A DNA stretch of 64,000 nt from Plantago ovata (lineage: Eukaryota; Streptophyta; Magnoliopsida; Lamiales; Plantaginaceae): NCBI GenBank assembly GCA_028274465.1, contig CM051457.1, positions 99,013,982-99,077,981 of the forward strand, read 5' to 3'. The notes under the pieces were generated by a model. The model saw only the letters and a program-made list of their open reading frames with translations, did no database searches and had not been told where the DNA came from. The translations under genes were made by a program, and so were the position numbers. Positions within the stretch are counted from its first letter, which is position 1, and each line of letters begins with the position of its first letter. Below, piece after piece: positions 44,576 through 56,735 of this stretch.

Positions 44576-47500
44576 AAAACTCATGGACAGTGGTAAACCT
44601 CAAACAAGCACCATATAAAACTCAAACACACAACATATAAAACTCAAACACACAACATATGAAACATTTCTTTGTTCGTTCAAGGTAAACCTTAATCAGT
44701 TTTTAATTAAACGCAAACACTTCCTAAATAAACTTCAAAATAAAATAAAGAGTGTATATTTTTCTAAAACCCTTGAGGGATTGGTGAACCCCAAATACCT
44801 TTAAGATTAATATATCATTGCAGAGCATATACCACCCTCTTTTATTGGTTTAAAGAAGGAAAAATGGGAACATTTTGAGGAACTTTAGGGTGTTTGTTAG
44901 AGTTTTATGTGGTGCTTGTTTGAGTTTTACACCTATCATATTAGAGGTTTAGGGTAAGATTTACTTGGAGATAAGTATTATATGTTTGAGTTTAATATGT
45001 TGTTTGTTTGAGTTGTATGTGGTGCTTGTTTGAGTTTTACATATATCATATTAGATCTTTAGGGTGAGATTTACTTGAGGATGAGTTTTATATGTTTGAA
45101 TTTTATATGGTGTTCGTTTGAGTTTTATGTGGATCATGTTTGAGGTTTACATCTGTATTCAAGAAGTTGTTTGTTATATGTTCCTGTGTTTGTCAATTAT
45201 GTTAGGCTTGTTGTTTTTTACTGTGTTGATTTTATTTTGACTCTTTAAACAGGTTGAGGGCCCATAAAATCTGGAGGAGAAGATTCACAGTGTGTGATAA
45301 ATTCATTGCAAAAAAGGCAAAGAGAGGAGTTCTTTTACAGAGTAATGCTTGATGACCAAACAAGGAATACTATATCGGTTGTGTTCTTAAATTTCAGTAC
45401 TCTAATCTTTTGTAGACTGTGTTCCTTGATTTCAATACTGTATTTCTGTGTTTAACATTGAGAATTTTGTAAACTCTGTTCCTTAATATCGATACTCTGT
45501 TTTCTTGATTTTCCTCTTGTTTATGTTGACTATTATTTAGCATATAAATAAACCTAATTAAGCATTTCTCAAGGAATAATGAAACATATTTCTATGAATG
45601 ATCAAGGTTAAACTAACTCTGTTATACATATAAAACTCATGGACAGTGGTAAACCTCAAAAAAGGACCATATAAAACTCAAACAAACAACATATAAAACT
45701 CAAACATACACACAAACGTCAAACTAAACTAAGTGTGCATATTTTTCTAAAACTCTAATTAAGCATTTGTCAAGGTATAATGAAACATATTTCTATGAAT
45801 GTTCAAGGTTAAACTCACTCTGTAACATATAAAACTCATGGACAGTGGTAAACCTCAAACAAGCACCATATAAAACTCAAAGACACAACATAAAAAACTC
45901 AAACATACACTCAAACCTCAAACTAAACTAAGAGTGTATATTTTTCTAAAAGCCCAGATGGATTGGTGAACCCCAAATATCCTGAAAATTAATTTAATTA
46001 CTTTTGGATTCTACGGTCTTAATTAGGGTTTAGGCGGTAAACCCTAACTAAGCATTTGTCAAGGATAATGAAACATATTTCTATGAATGTTCAAGGTTAA
46101 ACTCACTCTGTAATGCATATAAATTAAAACTCATGGACAGTGGTAAACCTCAAACAAGCACCATATAAAACTCAAACAAACAACATATAAAACTCAAACA
46201 TATGAAACAAAATAAAAATAAAAAAGTTTACTAAATACAACTGAAAATAGTTCTACTCTGAGTTATTATAGACAAATTTCAAATTAAAAACATGAACAAA
46301 ATATCAAAAGGATGGCTGAATAGTTTACTAAATACAACTTCCTTCTTTCCCGTGGGGAGTTTCTTGACAACTTTGCTCTTTTTCTTGACTACAGCAACAA
46401 CTAGTGTCTTAGCATTTTTACAGCATCCTTTGAAAACTCTGAAGGTAAGTACTCAGAAGTATCATCATCATCATCACGTTTCCTTTTCTTACACTGAGGA
46501 GTATCACTCTTCGAAGAATCTTCATTACTATCGAAAGAATTCGAAGGTGTATCATCATCAGAGGGTATGACGGAAGGTATAAGAATTCGAAGGTGTATCA
46601 TCATCAGAGGGTATGACGGAAGGTATCTCAAAGTCTTTATCCTTTTCATTCCCTACAAAATAGCATACAACAGTTAACACAAATTAACCTCAAGGAAGTA
46701 GCATATAAAACTCAACAACAAGAATACAACTATTACAACACAAAAATATATCAAAATCTAAACACATGGAGATAATCAGAACTTAAAATAAAACTCCATC
46801 AAACCTTAAAAAACTAGCATACCACAAAAAAAAACAATCTCAACTAAACCTCAAACATGATATATGTAAAACTCAAGCAACCAGCATATAAAACTCAAAC
46901 AACAAGAATACAACTATTACAACACAAAAATATATCAAAATCTAAAACACACAGAGATAATCAGAACTCAAAATAAAACTCCAACAAACATAAAAAAAAT
47001 TAGCCTGCCACAAAAAAACCCAATCTCAAGTAAACCTCAAACATGATATATTTAAAACTCAAACAAACAGCATATAAACTCAAACAACCAGAATACAACT
47101 CTTACAACACAAAATATATCAAAATCTAAACACACGGATAATCAGGACTCAAATAAAACTCCAACAAACCTAAAAAAAACTAGCATACCACAAAAAAAAA
47201 GTTCAATCTCAAGTAAACCTCAAACATGATATATGTAAAACTCAAACAAGCAACATATAACACTTAAAAGACTTAATATCATGTTAACCTCACACACTTA
47301 CCAACATCTACTTTCCTTTTCTTGTCATTAGCCTCCTTTGTCCTTCTCTCCCGCTCTGCAGCTCCACTATCAGCCACCGAATGCTGCTCATCTGCATTAT
47401 AATCACTCTTTGTAGGTTGTTTCCTCTTTGACCTACGAGGTTTTGCAACATTTGCAGTAGCATCCACTTCTGCAGCTGCTCCCTTTGCAATTGCTTTCAC

Positions 47501-48560
47501 TTTGGCAGCATCACTAGCAGACTCCAAATACGGATCATCTGCAGCATCACAATGAAAAGAGGAAATTTCAACCATGATTGCTGCAAAAAAAAAAAAAATT
47601 AAAAAAAAAAAACAAAGAAATATACATCAACCTCAAAACAACCAACATATAATATATCGAACAACCACAAAAATACAACTCTTATAACACAATGATATCA
47701 AATATATAAAACATAAACATATAAATCAAAGGTAGACTCAAGCATATAAAACTTTAACAGACACCATATAAAACTCAAGCATATATCAAAAGATATAACG
47801 TGCATCGACAGTGATATAACTCAAACAAGACACATATAAAACTCAAATAGACATCATATAAACTCAAACATATAAAACTTATCCTCAAGCACCTTATTAA
47901 TGTACAAAAACAATCTTATAGAATTGAGAATCCTATTTCTATGAATGTTAAAGCTTAAACTCAGCCTGTAATGCATATAAAACTCATGTATAGTGGTAAA
48001 CCTCAAACAAGCACCATATAAAACTCAAACAGACAACATATAAAACTCAAGCATATATCAAAAAATATAACGTGCATCGACAATGATATAACTCAAACAA
48101 GCCACGTATGAAACTCAAACAGACAGTATATAAAACTCAAACATATAAAACTTATCCTCAAGCACCTTATTAATGTACAAAAACATTCATATAGAATTGA
48201 GAATCATATTTCTATGAATGTTAAAGCTTAAACTCAGTCTGTAATGCATATAAAACTCATGTATAGTGGTAAACCTCAAACAAGCACCATATAAAACTCA
48301 AACAGACAGCATATAAAACTCAAGCATATATCAAAAAATATAACGTGCATCGACAGTGTTATAACTCAAACAAGCTGCATATAAAACTCAAACAGACAAC
48401 ATATAAACCTCAAAACAAAACTCAAATCAGCACAATATAAACCTCATACAACCAAAATACAACACACAGAAATAAATCAGAAACCAAAATAAAAAACTCA
48501 AGTAAAACTCCAACAAAACTCAAAAAAGTAACATACCACCCAAAACACTAAATCTCAAGT
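44576..48560. repeat. Degenerate array of an ACATATAAAACTCAAACA motif
   Basis: Dozens of copies of the core (C)ATATAAAACTCAAAC are scattered through 4 kb, mostly in plus orientation. Between 44880 and 45150 the inverse (GTTTGAGTTTTATATG) dominates. Higher-order units exist: a block starting AAACTCATGGACAGTGG recurs at 44576, 45639, 45833 and 46132, and a 273-bp unit containing TAGAATTGAGAATC repeats at 47919 and 48192. Confidence 0.75.
46401..47580 (-). CDS. Two exon-like frames of an unrecognised, charged protein inside the MULE
   Basis: On the minus strand, 47575-47279 starts MVEISSFHCDAADDPYL, runs through an Ala-rich stretch and a basic nuclear-localisation-like segment (KPRRSKRKQPTKS), and reaches a splice donor-like GTAAG near 47300. 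46649-46401 is acidic and Ser-rich, with SDDDTPSNSFDSNEDSS, then CKKRKRDDDDDTSEYLP. Both look like low-complexity parts of a nuclear protein, and the DNA between them is the motif array. A likely 5' UTR with CT runs lies at 49060-49190. This could be the element's own gene or captured host exons. No domain is recognised. Confidence 0.35.
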
Positions 48561-49349
48561 AAAACACAAACATAATATACGTAAACATCAAACAAGCAAC
48601 ATATAACACTGAAACAACCACTTAAGATCATGTTAAGTTTATACAAACAGACACAGAAACACACAGAGAGAGATCCACATAGAAAATTGAAAACAAAACA
48701 CAGATCGAACCACTTACTTGCATTACGTTTCATAGAAGACAGAAAACAAACAGAAATGAAGAGATCAAAGTGAGTAAAAATCACCAACAAGCACAGATCG
48801 AAATGAGTAAAACTCGTAGGGTTAGGGTTTAACAGAGACTTACCGAAAATTGAGCAAAATCGAGCATAGATGAAGACGAAGACAACAATCGAGCAAAGAT
48901 GAAGACGGTTGAGTGCTTCTAAGAACCAAAACCCTAACCAGAACAGATCAAATGACCAATTGAGTGAAATGTAGCAAATCTATATCTAAAATACATGAAT
49001 AAGAACAGAATCTCACCTTCAACAGCTGAAGAAGACGATTGAGCTGGCGGTGAGTGAAATTCAGGCGGCGGAGACGACGAAATCGAGCTTCGATTCAGCG
49101 ACGGAGAAGACAATGATGTTTCTCTCTCTAAAACTTTCTCTCTCTAGCTTCTCTGCTTTGTCAATGCTGAAAAATGAAATAAATGCGGGTGAATTCTCCT
49201 ATTTATACAAAACCCGTTTAAATGACTCAAAAGGATTAAATCGGTTTGAACCATGACCCGCGAGATTCTTTAAAATTGAATATAATAGAATGGATTGATT
49301 TGGATTGCTTGGTCTCATGGTCTCAAGTTAGAAAGTGGTCTTAAACAAG

Positions 49350-49900
49350 AAATTGTATGGAGTAAATACATGGCCTTCGGTTTATAATTACAAAATCACA
49401 AGTCTCATTAAAGGAAAGAAAAAAGAAAAAATATATATAATAAAACATACTTCATAAAAAGGGAAAAGTGAAATAAAAAACAACAAATTAATAAAAATAG
49501 CCATCAAAATCATCTGACGAGTAACAAAGTATGTTACCGGTCAGATGAGACGGTCGCATCAGACCATGGATGGAACACCATGAGATGTCTAATGGGTCTG
49601 ATCAGACTATCATCAGACTCCAAATAGAGCTAGTATAATCACTTCAGTATGATAATAAGTCATTGTTGGACTAAGTGTCTGATCTTTACATAAAGAAAGA
49701 AAATTCGGTGTCGAATTATATAGATCCATAAGATAATTAGATAACTACTTGTGCCCATATTCATAACTCGGTTCAAAATGAATTGTTTCTTAAATCCATC
49801 TTGATTTAGCGGTCCATAAAATAACCTTATGAAATCGATTCCATCAACTAAAGTCCATATATATAATTGTCAGGTCCGATCTACTCCGTAGAATTTGTAA
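49350..49900. other. No gene recognised
   Basis: Includes an A/G-rich stretch and short GGTCAGATGAGACGG/TCAGACTCC words near 49540-49625 that may be another transposon end. Confidence 0.3.
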
Positions 49901-49927
49901 AAGATTACGGGTTCTTACATGGAATAT

Positions 49928-50129
49928 GGCAGAATCATACACACTGAAGATATTCAACCAAATTCGTACACTCCAAAGCTAGTATTTCCTGTTGATCAGC
50001 AACCGGTGGATCCTCAATCAAGTCCTGATAGTATTCCTCAAACTCTTCTTCGGTGAAGTTGAGGATGTCGAACTGTTCTTCGTCTTCAATGTCCGCTAAT
50101 TAATCGTCTGAATCCAACTTTGAATAACC
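49928..50129 (-). pseudogene. Acidic coding remnant, unrecognised
   Basis: The minus-strand frame reads an acidic sequence, FDILNFTEEEFEEYYQD, then LIEDPPVADQQEILALE, with a TAA upstream that breaks it from LDSDD. Composition is protein-like, but no family is recognised; it may be the C-terminal fragment of a transposon protein. Confidence 0.25.
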
Positions 50130-50167
50130 TCAACCTTGGTATCCACATATGGAATAGTTTATGAGAA

Positions 50168-50170
50168 TGC
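50168..50170. repeat. CACTA target duplication TGC, left copy (right copy 57091-57093)
   Basis: TGC precedes AACTACAAGAAA and TGC follows TTCTTGTAGTG, a perfect 3-bp duplication as expected for CACTA transposition. Confidence 0.75.
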
Positions 50171-51147
50171 AACTACAAGAAATCAGACATTTAGCGGCGG
50201 ATGGATAGAGACGGATACGATCTGTCTCTAAATAGTGACGGATCGCTACTGTTAGTGACGGATGAGGACGAACTGCGCTTTAAGCTAAGTTCGTGTGATC
50301 AGAGATCCAATCCGCCTCTCGATCATAAAGCGACGGATTAATTTTATCCGTCGCTAACTGAGCTACAGATAAGTTTATCCGTCGCTATGTCTATTGACCA
50401 TACTCATTTATTTAGAAAGGAAAAAAAGAAAAAAAATAATATAAATACTTAGCGATGGATGAGTCATCCATCGCTAAGTATTTCATTAACAGACGGGGAA
50501 GGTCTTCTTTCGCCCATTTTCCCCCTTTCTCTTTTTCTAATTTGATCCAATTTAAACCACCTCCACTCAACCACCCAATTCGATCCAATCACCACCACTG
50601 CCACCACCCATCGCCTCCACCCATCGTCAGTGAGTCGCCCGCCAAGCCCACCACAACAACGCCACCGCGAGTCGCTCGCCAAGCCCACCACCGCAGCGCC
50701 ACCTCGAGTCCGCCAAGCCCACCACTATTCCCCATTCTCCATTCTATCATCTCTAGGTTAGAACCCTAAAACCCTAATTTCAGTTTAGTTTATTGTTTTA
50801 ATTGGTCAATTATTCATCATTATCTTGTCTCAATACTTTTTTTAATTTTTTTTTTCATGTTTTAATATGAAATAATACATATAGAATTGAATAAATTATG
50901 ATGTTATTAGTGATGTTTATTGTGTATTACTTGATCTGCTTTAGCATTCTGGAGACATGCTACATTAGTGATTTTTTCGATTTGTTTGTATCTGATTTGT
51001 TTGTATCTGCGTTTTTGTGACTGTGATTTCGCACTAGGTTTGTTTGTGTGCTTAGTGATGGATTGATTGGGTTTCTTACTGTTGGAACCTGTAAACTCTT
51101 TTCATTCCATTTTTTGTTTTTTACTCTTGTTGTTTAACTTGTTGATC

Positions 51148-51640
51148 ATGGGGAGGACAAAGAGACCGGGGAAGCTGTTGGCCGCCAACAACCGTAGCTA
51201 CCCCGCCAGCGAGTCCGAGCCGGACTCGCCATTACGCACCCCGGGTTCTTAGCCGGACTTGGGGGGGACACAGACACATGTGATCGAGACATAGTCACCT
51301 ATTGGACACCGTTCGGGAAGCAATGCGGGGTCTATTGGCCCATCCGACGTGTTTGCAAACTTGCCAGATGATGGCTGCAGAGGGGTGGAGTACAAAAAGG
51401 GTGAGAGGATGCATGGCAAGCTCGTAGTGTGGCCCATGCCTGGGAATGTGTAAGTACATGAATTGTATTTACTTAGAATTGTATGTTAGGCTGCTAAGCT
51501 CATCAGTAAGGAATCCACGAAGCAAGTGGATCTCCCGCCACGGGGATCCCAATGGCATACTTTCCGTCCAGAATGAAAGGTGGAGATTTGGAATGCTCTC
51601 GAGGTTAATGATCTTTCTTCTCAGCTGAGGGTTTTTATAT
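51148..51640 (+). pseudogene. CACTA accessory gene fragment, first half of the composite
   Basis: ATG 51148 opens GRTKRPGKLLAANNRSYP, then two in-frame stops (first TAG 51250-51252), then SDVFANLPDDGCRGVEYKKG and a donor-like GTAAG at 51450. A later block (51495-51640) reads LISKESTKQVDLPPRG and WNALEVNDLSSQL. It resembles the start of a TNPA-like gene and is clearly dead. Confidence 0.45.
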
Positions 51641-51680
51641 CATCTTCTAATTTGTTTGAGTGGTATGTTATCCACTTTAC

Positions 51681-51835
51681 TTGGGTGATATGTTAGTCAC
51701 CGTGTTGTTAGTTGTACTAGGACAATGTGTAATTGGTTTGGGTGATATGTTTGTTACCGTGTTGTTATAAGTTGTACTAGGACAATGTGTAATTGGTTTG
51801 GGTGATATGTTAGTCACCGTGTTGTTAGTTGTACT
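51681..51835 (+). repeat. 58-bp tandem repeat, about three copies
   Basis: Units begin TGGGTGATATGTTAGTCACC and end ACAATGTGTAATTGG. The same unit forms about three copies at 55616-55770 in the other half of the composite element. The second CACTA 5' end starts immediately after this block. Confidence 0.85.
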
Positions 51836-52340
51836 CATTACAAGAAATCAGGCATTTAGCGACGGAACATTAGATACGGAAGTCATCCGCTAATTAGCGA
51901 CGGATCGCAACGTGTAGCGACAGATAAGGACTAACTGCGCTCTAAGCTCAGTTCGTGTATTCAGAGATCCAATCCGCGTCTACAGAAGCGACGGATAAGA
52001 TTTATCCATCTCTAAATTGGAGACGAATGAGTCTATCCGTCGCTATACGTCGTTGATTGTGAAAAAGAAAGAAAAATATAAATTAAATTCGAGAAATGAC
52101 GACGGATGACTCATCCGCCGCTATAGGAAATCGCTATATGTATAAAGAAGACGATGTCTTCTTCTTGTCGTCATTCTCTCCTCATTCTCTTCTTCCCCAA
52201 ATCAAACCGCAAACTCTAACTACCACCCACCACCGTCCGTCCACCGTCATCATCGGAGCCTCCACCACCTTCCACCGCCACCATTCTTTAATACAATCTG
52301 TAAGTTTCCTTCCTCTCAATCTTTTACTTCTCTAATTTTT
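51836..52340 (+). repeat. Second CACTA 5' terminus and subterminal repeats
   Basis: CATTACAAGAAATCAGGC is followed by inverted GCGACGGAT/ATCCGTCGCT repeats and a CT-rich leader (TCTTCTTCTTGTCG), parallel to 50171-50560. The three preceding bases (ACT) do not match the TGC after the only 3' end, so that end belongs to the outer copy. Confidence 0.75.
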
Positions 52341-52341
52341 T

Positions 52342-52894
52342 TATAACGGCCCGACCAATCCGACCGGCATGGTTACTCCTGGACGGACCCACACACACAC
52401 CTACAATATGATATTGTCCGCTTTGGGCCTGAGCCCACACGGATTTGCTTTTGAAATCACCCAAAAGGCCACATACCATGTGAGAGTGGTGGTCTAACAT
52501 ATATACCCTTTATTCCACTCACTCTTAAGCGATGTGGGATGCGGGGCATTACAAACTACCCCCCTTAAACCCTCGACGTCCTCGTCGAGCGCCTTAAGTG
52601 GTGGGGGTGACAAACGGACAATAACCTTTACCAACCGTCCACCCGGTGCGGGCTTTTGGTTGATCTAGGCTCTGATACCATTTGTAACGACCTGACCAAT
52701 CCGGCCGGTGTGGTTACTCCTGGACGGACCCACACACACACCCACAGTATGATATTGTCCGCTTTGGACCTGAGCCCGCACGGATTTGCTTTTAGAATCA
52801 CCCAAAAGGCCTCATACCATGTGAGAGTGGTGGTCTAATATATATACCATTTATTCCACTCACTCTTAAGCGATGTGGGATGCAGAGCATTACA
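52342..52894 (-). mobile_element. TRIM (miniature LTR retrotransposon) nested in the CACTA element
   Basis: Two 212-bp direct repeats, 52342-52553 and 52683-52894, flank 129 bp. On the minus strand each LTR starts TGTAATGC and ends CGTTACA (the left copy has CGTTATA). The minus-strand TGGTATCAGAGCC primer-binding site lies two bases inside the right LTR, and an AAGGGGGGTAG polypurine tract precedes the left LTR. The flanks TTTTT and TTTTC are a 5-bp duplication with one change. The LTRs differ at about 17 sites (8 percent), mostly transitions. It has no coding capacity. Confidence 0.88.
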
Positions 52895-54865
52895 TTTTCA
52901 ATTTCATTTTCTAATTTCTCCTTTTTGGTTGAAATTGGTAGAATTAGCCACCACTGTGCCTAGTGACGAGCCGCCTCATCCTCTTCTCCTCTCCGATTCG
53001 ATCTCTGCCCAAAAAAGGTTAGAACCCTAACCCTAATTTTTGGGCTTTTTATTTTTTGTGCTTAGAACTGATTTTTATAGTTGTTAATTGTTAAATTATA
53101 TATGTTGTATAGCTAGAATGGTTCTCTTAAATCTGTAAATGAATTTTGCCTAAACCTAAACCCAACCTTCAATTTGATTTGCCCCAAATTAACCCTAATT
53201 TTTAATTGTAATTTGGTTAATATTCATGCTAAATGGAATTGAATATCATAATATTCATGTTAATACCTTATTCATGTTAAATTGGTTATTCATGCTTAAT
53301 ATTCATGTTAAATTTGCTTAAGTTAGTTCTGTTAAATTGCTCAAGTTAGTTCTGTTTTCATGTTATTATATTCATGCTTAATATTCATGTTAAATTTGCT
53401 TAATATTTTGAATTAATTTGGATTAAGTTTGATTGATAAAAAAATTAAAATTATGCCTACTTAGTTCTGATAATTATAATTATATTAATTAATAGATTAA
53501 TAATGTTAATTACTTTAATTATGTCATATAATCTATAAAGTGTGATGATGCTATTAAAATCGGTTTCTGTGTATTGGTAAGACTTTTCTTGGGCCCTAAC
53601 TAATAGTACATGATTACTGTCGACCAGTGAGCGTTACATTGGTTAGGTCCCATAAAAAAGTCCCCCCCGACATTTAATCAAACTGATTGTATTTGACTGA
53701 ACACACACATAAGGGTTTGTTTTTAATTGAAATGAATAAGTATGATGATGATATACGTATATTAGTTTGGATGTGTTGGTTTTAGGCTTACATTGGGTGA
53801 TAACTAATACCATATGTTTACTGTCGATCAGTAAGCGTTTTATTGGTTTGCACCCATTGGTAAGCCTCACCGACATTTAAGCGAACTGATTGTATTTAAC
53901 TGAACACGCCAGAAGACTTATATTGATAAGTATTTTAGTATTTGGATGAGAAGATGAAGAATTGTGGTGGTAGAAACATAGAAGAAGCAGGCACAAGAAA
54001 GAATTATTCTTTCTTTCTTGTGCCTGCTTCTTCTATATTTGTACCACCACAATTCTTCATCTTCTCATTGTTAATATACTACATTTCTTTTGTAATCATA
54101 TAAACCATATATATAGATCGATGACTAGAAGTTTAGTTAAATATGGCCTTGTGTTGTGAATGATTGTAGTAGGCAGGCACCGTAACAACAACATTTCTAA
54201 TGTCGTTGTTACTGTACCGGCCTATTTCAGTCATTCTCATCGCCTGGCCTACTAATAAATGGACTTTATTTGCTGGTATCCAGAGAGTAAACATTACAAA
54301 CTTTCCTTATTTTCTGAGTCCTCGTCTATACTTAATTAACAATCAAGTTGAGGATGCGTTCTGTCTATACTTAAATAACAATCATGTGTAGACGGGGTCG
54401 TGAAAAGCAAAGAAAGTTTGTACTGCGGTAATCATGTAAACCAAGGAAAGGTTATAAGTTAAATATGGTATGCATAGAGTAAACAGTACGAACTTCCTTA
54501 ATTCCAAGGCTCCGTATACACTTAAATTACAATTAAATGTACATGGGGTCTTGTAACTAAGGGAGTTTGTACTGCGGTAATCATGTGAACCATATATATA
54601 TAGCCTGATGACACTAGAAGTTTAGTTAAATGTGTTTTGCATGCATAAAAAATACAAACACATAAGCCTTCGGGTACGCCATCACTTCCATTACTAGATA
54701 GTTTCGGTGTGTCTAAGGGCCATTGTGTTTGTACTTCGGTAATCATGTAAAAAATTCTTAAGAAGTTGTATATATACTCACCTTTGATAAGTTATTTGAT
54801 AAGTTAGACTTTCTTTTTTGTTACAAATTATCATGGTTCATACTTAAATTTTACACATACAAACA

Positions 54866-55522
54866 ATGAACGGGGATGGTGAAGCAGAGCCACAAGGCGG
54901 GGACGCAATGCACAATGGGCTGCCAGTCTTGTCCGTTGGGCAGGGTTCTTGGTAAGTTATGTTAAAGTTTGTATTTAATTGTTTTTATATATAGTTATGG
55001 GTATCCATTATTAATTTTTCAAAATGTGTGACAGGTTTCACCCGCCTGCAGCTAATAGAAAGTTGCCAATGCTCATCAAAAAAGGATTTGATAGGCTTCC
55101 AGCGCCAGGGAGTGGGGGTAAAAGGTGGATTACGCTTCCTCTGTCCGCGAAGGAGCAGTTTTTCGAGGAATTCAAGGTATTTTATTTGTATTTAATAACT
55201 TTACGTCTGCATTCATGATGTTGGGTAGGCGGTGCCAATGATTATGTTAGACCGCAACCTTAGGTTATTGAGTAGGCGGCGGAACTACTAGTATATGCCT
55301 CCTGCCCATACGAAGGAGTTATGGAATGCGTTCCTGGTCCGGGGATCTGACATCCACAGGCATTCGATGCAGCGGGCCAAAGATGAGTGGAGGAAGAAGG
55401 GAAAATGGGTTCCATGGATTTCTGCGGATGCTCGTCTGATGTGGGAGGCGTACTGGAACGAGGACCGTCCCCTCCCGGCGTACAACTATGCTGGAGCTTT
55501 GGGTGGGGTGGAGAACACATAG
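54866..55522 (+). pseudogene. CACTA accessory ORF, first gene piece
   Basis: Three exons with GT-AG introns are 54866-54951, 55035-55176 and 55229-55522. The joined frame runs from MNGDGEAEPQGGDAMHNG through FDRLPAPGSGGKRWITLP and a conserved-looking TKELWNAFLVRGSD...WRKKGKWVPWIS block. A TAG at 55289-55291 breaks exon 3. A proline- and charge-rich N-terminal piece of a plant En/Spm accessory protein is the best reading; it may have been the upstream part of the gene continuing at 55777. Confidence 0.5.
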
Positions 55523-55776
55523 GACTAGCTAGTACTTTTGCTGGTTCATTTTTAGTTCATGTTCGTACATTTTAGGATTGCATCTCCGTACATTTTAGGA
55601 CAATGTGTAATTGCTTTGGGTGATATGTTAGTCACCGTGTTGTTAGTTGTACTAGGACAATGTGTAATTGCTTTGGGTGATATGTTAGTCACCGTGTTGT
55701 TAGTTGTACTAGGACAAATGTGTAATTGGTTTGGGTGATATTTTCTGCTAAAGTGTGCATAATTTGTGAAATGTAG

Positions 55777-56735
55777 GAGAAGTTATTCCTCCCTAACAAC
55801 TTCAAGTCGGAGCTGTGCTACTGCTTCGAACATGAAGGCTCCGAGACCTTCTGGAAGAAGGTTGCCAAGATCAAGAAGAGCCGAAAGAAGCCGGGATGGA
55901 TTGGGGAGGACGAATGGCCCGAGTGGCTCCGGTATTGGGACGAGGACCCTAACGTCCATAAGCTGGCGGAGCAAAACAGGGAGAACCGGGGCCATGATCC
56001 ACAGGATGGGACAGGCACGGTGAAACATAGACTGGGTTCGGAATTCCAGTTGGCACGACACCTGGACGCGGTAAGTTATTATTGAATTGAGTTACTTTCT
56101 AATAGTTTATTTGTTCCTAATGTCTTATTTCAATCATTAATTGATTTGTCTATATTCGATGAAGATATCGGAGGGGAGGGAGTCGACCATGTGGGAGCAC
56201 TTCGTTGAGGCTCACGGGGAGCTCGATCAGCATGGACAGATAATCTTCCGTGGTGATCATAGCAAAAAAATCGTTGTAAGTTTTTTTTTCCATTCCTAAA
56301 CATGTTTTTTTGCTTCTTCAGTAACGTACTAAATCTTGATTTTTGTTTGAATTTTCAGGAGGAGTACCAAGCCAGGACTGAGAACCGTGATCTCACCGTC
56401 GAGGAGCAGAACGCATCTATTTGGAGATCTGCGAGCTCGATGAGAAGGGGCGTGTCTTCGGCATGGGAAACCTCTCGCAGTCCATAGTAGAGATGGTCAA
56501 CCAGGGTGCCTCGTCCTCCAGTTCAAAGCGCCGACGGGGAACCACCGAGGTGCCTACCCAGTTCCTCGAGGAGCACGAGCGGCTGAAGGCGTCTGTCGAG
56601 CAGCAGGCCTAGGAAGCTGCTCGGTTGAGGGAGGAGCAAGCGCAGATGAAGGCTGGCTTCAAGTCTGCGATCAACTGGATGATGCAGAAGTATGTCGGCC
56701 CCGGTGACGAGCCTCCCCTAGACTTCATGATGTGA
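55777..56735 (+). pseudogene. TNPA-like/Transposase_24 gene of the CACTA element
   Basis: Exons 55777-56070, 56165-56275 and 56359-56735 are joined by GT-AG introns. Conserved parts are FLPNNFKSELCYCFEHEGS, KKVAKIKKSRKKPGW, STMWEHFVEAHGEL and, after a one-base frameshift near 56410, LDEKGRVFGMGNL and a coiled-coil tail (EEHERLKASVEQQ). A TAG at 56610-56612 interrupts the tail, which otherwise runs to TGA 56733-56735. These blocks match in order the minus-strand gene at 39542-40800. The product would bind subterminal repeats. Confidence 0.6.

Larger units (their letters stand above)
43885..49345. mobile_element. Mutator-like (MULE) element carrying a gene and a motif array
   Basis: The left end reads AGAGAACGTCTCCTGTGAGACC, then a second GTGAGACCAA, then ACTCGCGGGTCATG at 43988. 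The right end, reversed, reads AAGACCACTTTCTAACTTGAGACC, then ATGAGACCAAG, then ATCTCGCGGGTCATG. The same word order in inverted orientation marks imperfect terminal inverted repeats over about 110 bp. Size and GAGACC words fit plant MULEs. I could not find a clean 9-bp target duplication, and no MuDR transposase is recognisable, so it is probably non-autonomous. Confidence 0.5.

Noticed and set aside
47279..48560. Possible CRISPR-like array because of regularly repeated short motifs
   Set aside because: Plant nuclear context, degenerate motif without uniform spacers, and no associated genes.
55260..56061. Several overlapping minus-strand frames of 65-92 codons
   Set aside because: Antisense shadows of the GC-richer CACTA accessory exons.
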